Source: a bacterium (GTDB taxonomy: Bacteria > JAMCPX01). Taken from it: 6,597 bases of DNA. Both the position numbers and the translations under genes were made by a program. The notes under the pieces were generated by a model. That model had not been told where the DNA came from, did not search any database, and saw only the letters and a list, made by a program, of their open reading frames with translations. The first letter of the stretch is position 1. Each line of letters opens with the position of its first letter. Positions 6,057-6,597 of the stretch are shown one piece after another. Location of the stretch: positions 1 through 6,597 of the forward strand of contig JAJYLM010000121.1 of NCBI GenBank assembly GCA_021787655.1, written 5' to 3'.

Positions 6057-6597
6057 TTATTCGATGTAGCGGTGACGAAGCCCCATAATGTCGCGGTAGG
6101 TCACGACACCGAGAATTTTGTTGTCCTCGCTGGTAATGGGGAGCGCCCTGAAATTATACCGCGTAAAGAATTCCGAAGCCCTCCTCAGCGTGCTGTTGTG
6201 TGCCAGGGAAATGACATTGCTGACCATCACGTCTTTGAGGAAGGCACCTTCCTGTGCGATGAGCAGTTCTTTGATGTCGAGGACCCCGAGAAGATGGCGG
6301 TCCTGGTCGATGATGTAGAGGTACATGACCACGTCTTTTCCCCGTGCCGTATAACGGTACTGCTCCTGAACCTGTTCCACGGTAATGTCCGGAGAAAAGG
6401 TTATGAAATCCTGCGTTGCGAAGTCCAGGATGTTCTCCTCGTGATGCTGCACGATGGTGCGGATCTTTTGTGCATTCTCCGGATTGAGCCGTTTCAAAAT
6501 GGCGTCGGCCTCCGATACCGACAACACCGAGAGAAAATCTGCCGCCTGTCCTGTTGTCATGTCGTCGACGAGCTGCGCTATCTTCTCTATCTTCAGC
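6057..6597 (-). CDS. MgtE_N-CBS domain protein, C-terminal part (runs off the right edge)
   Basis: Partial gene: 179 codons are readable from the right edge to TAA at 6057-6059. The frame is open to base 6597, so the ATG at 6560 is probably internal, since the residues before it (KIEKIAQLVDDM) continue the MgtE_N helical repeat. That acidic, helical domain occupies about the first 65 visible residues, with ADFLSVLSVSEADAILKRLN typical of it. Two CBS motifs follow: one around FITFSPDITV to LLGVLDIKELLIA, the second around VISLAHNSTLRRA to ILGVVTYRDIM. The protein ends six or so residues later, so the membrane Mg2+-channel domain that follows the CBS pair in true MgtE is absent. CBS pairs bind adenine nucleotides or metals and act as sensors. 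A soluble regulatory role, possibly with a metal transporter encoded outside the window, is an inference. The upstream part of the protein is unseen. Confidence 0.88.
   Translation of the reverse strand, partial: LKIEKIAQLVDDMTTGQAADFLSVLSVSEADAILKRLNPENAQKIRTIVQHHEENILDFATQDFITFSPDITVEQVQEQYRYTARGKDVVMYLYIIDQDRHLLGVLDIKELLIAQEGAFLKDVMVSNVISLAHNSTLRRASEFFTRYNFRALPITSEDNKILGVVTYRDIMGLRHRYIE

Noticed and set aside
6558..6560. ATG at 6560 as the true start of the CBS protein
   Set aside because: The frame stays open to the window edge with MgtE_N-like residues before it, so the gene most likely begins outside the window.
1..6597. CRISPR array, tRNA, rRNA, insertion sequence or new defence system
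   Set aside because: No regularly spaced repeats, transposase-like frame, terminal inverted repeats or RNA-gene signatures were seen; nearly all the DNA is accounted for by housekeeping genes.

Overview
The window holds seven protein-coding genes, two of them cut by the window edges. The set suggests a Gram-negative, Desulfobacterota- or Nitrospirota-like bacterium of moderate GC content. This placement rests on remembered family resemblance: a CarD gene followed by a YacL-type PIN/TRAM gene, a PBP1A-type class A penicillin-binding protein with an OB insert, a stand-alone REC-PilZ protein, and an MgtE_N-CBS protein without a membrane domain. No database search was possible.

Layout: on the left, the minus strand carries carD (631-1113) followed by the start of a membrane-anchored PIN-domain protein (575 to beyond base 1). 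An AT-rich divergent intergenic region (1114-1298) separates carD from a plus-strand run of three genes. These are a small exported protein of unknown function (1299-1781), the bifunctional peptidoglycan synthase PBP1A (1872-4481), and an HhH-GPD DNA glycosylase of the endonuclease III superfamily (4529-5191). The glycosylase converges, with only 25 bases between stop codons, on a minus-strand REC-PilZ response regulator (5217-5900). Upstream of the regulator, also on the minus strand, is the 3' part of an MgtE_N-CBS protein (6057 to beyond 6597).

The genes serve separate housekeeping tasks and do not form one pathway: transcription initiation (CarD), a probable RNA-linked nuclease (PIN protein), cell-wall synthesis (PBP1A), base-excision repair (glycosylase), c-di-GMP and phospho-signalling (REC-PilZ), and nucleotide- or metal-responsive regulation (CBS protein). 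Sigma-70-like promoter candidates can be read upstream of carD, the exported protein, mrcA and the REC-PilZ gene.

I found no mobile element, CRISPR array, tRNA, rRNA or obvious new multi-gene system. The points most worth following up are the glycosylase, which has Glu at the usual lyase Lys position and only three of four cluster cysteines; the Ser/Thr-rich insertions in the PBP1A transpeptidase domain; the MgtE-like protein that ends after its CBS pair; and the unrecognised exported protein.
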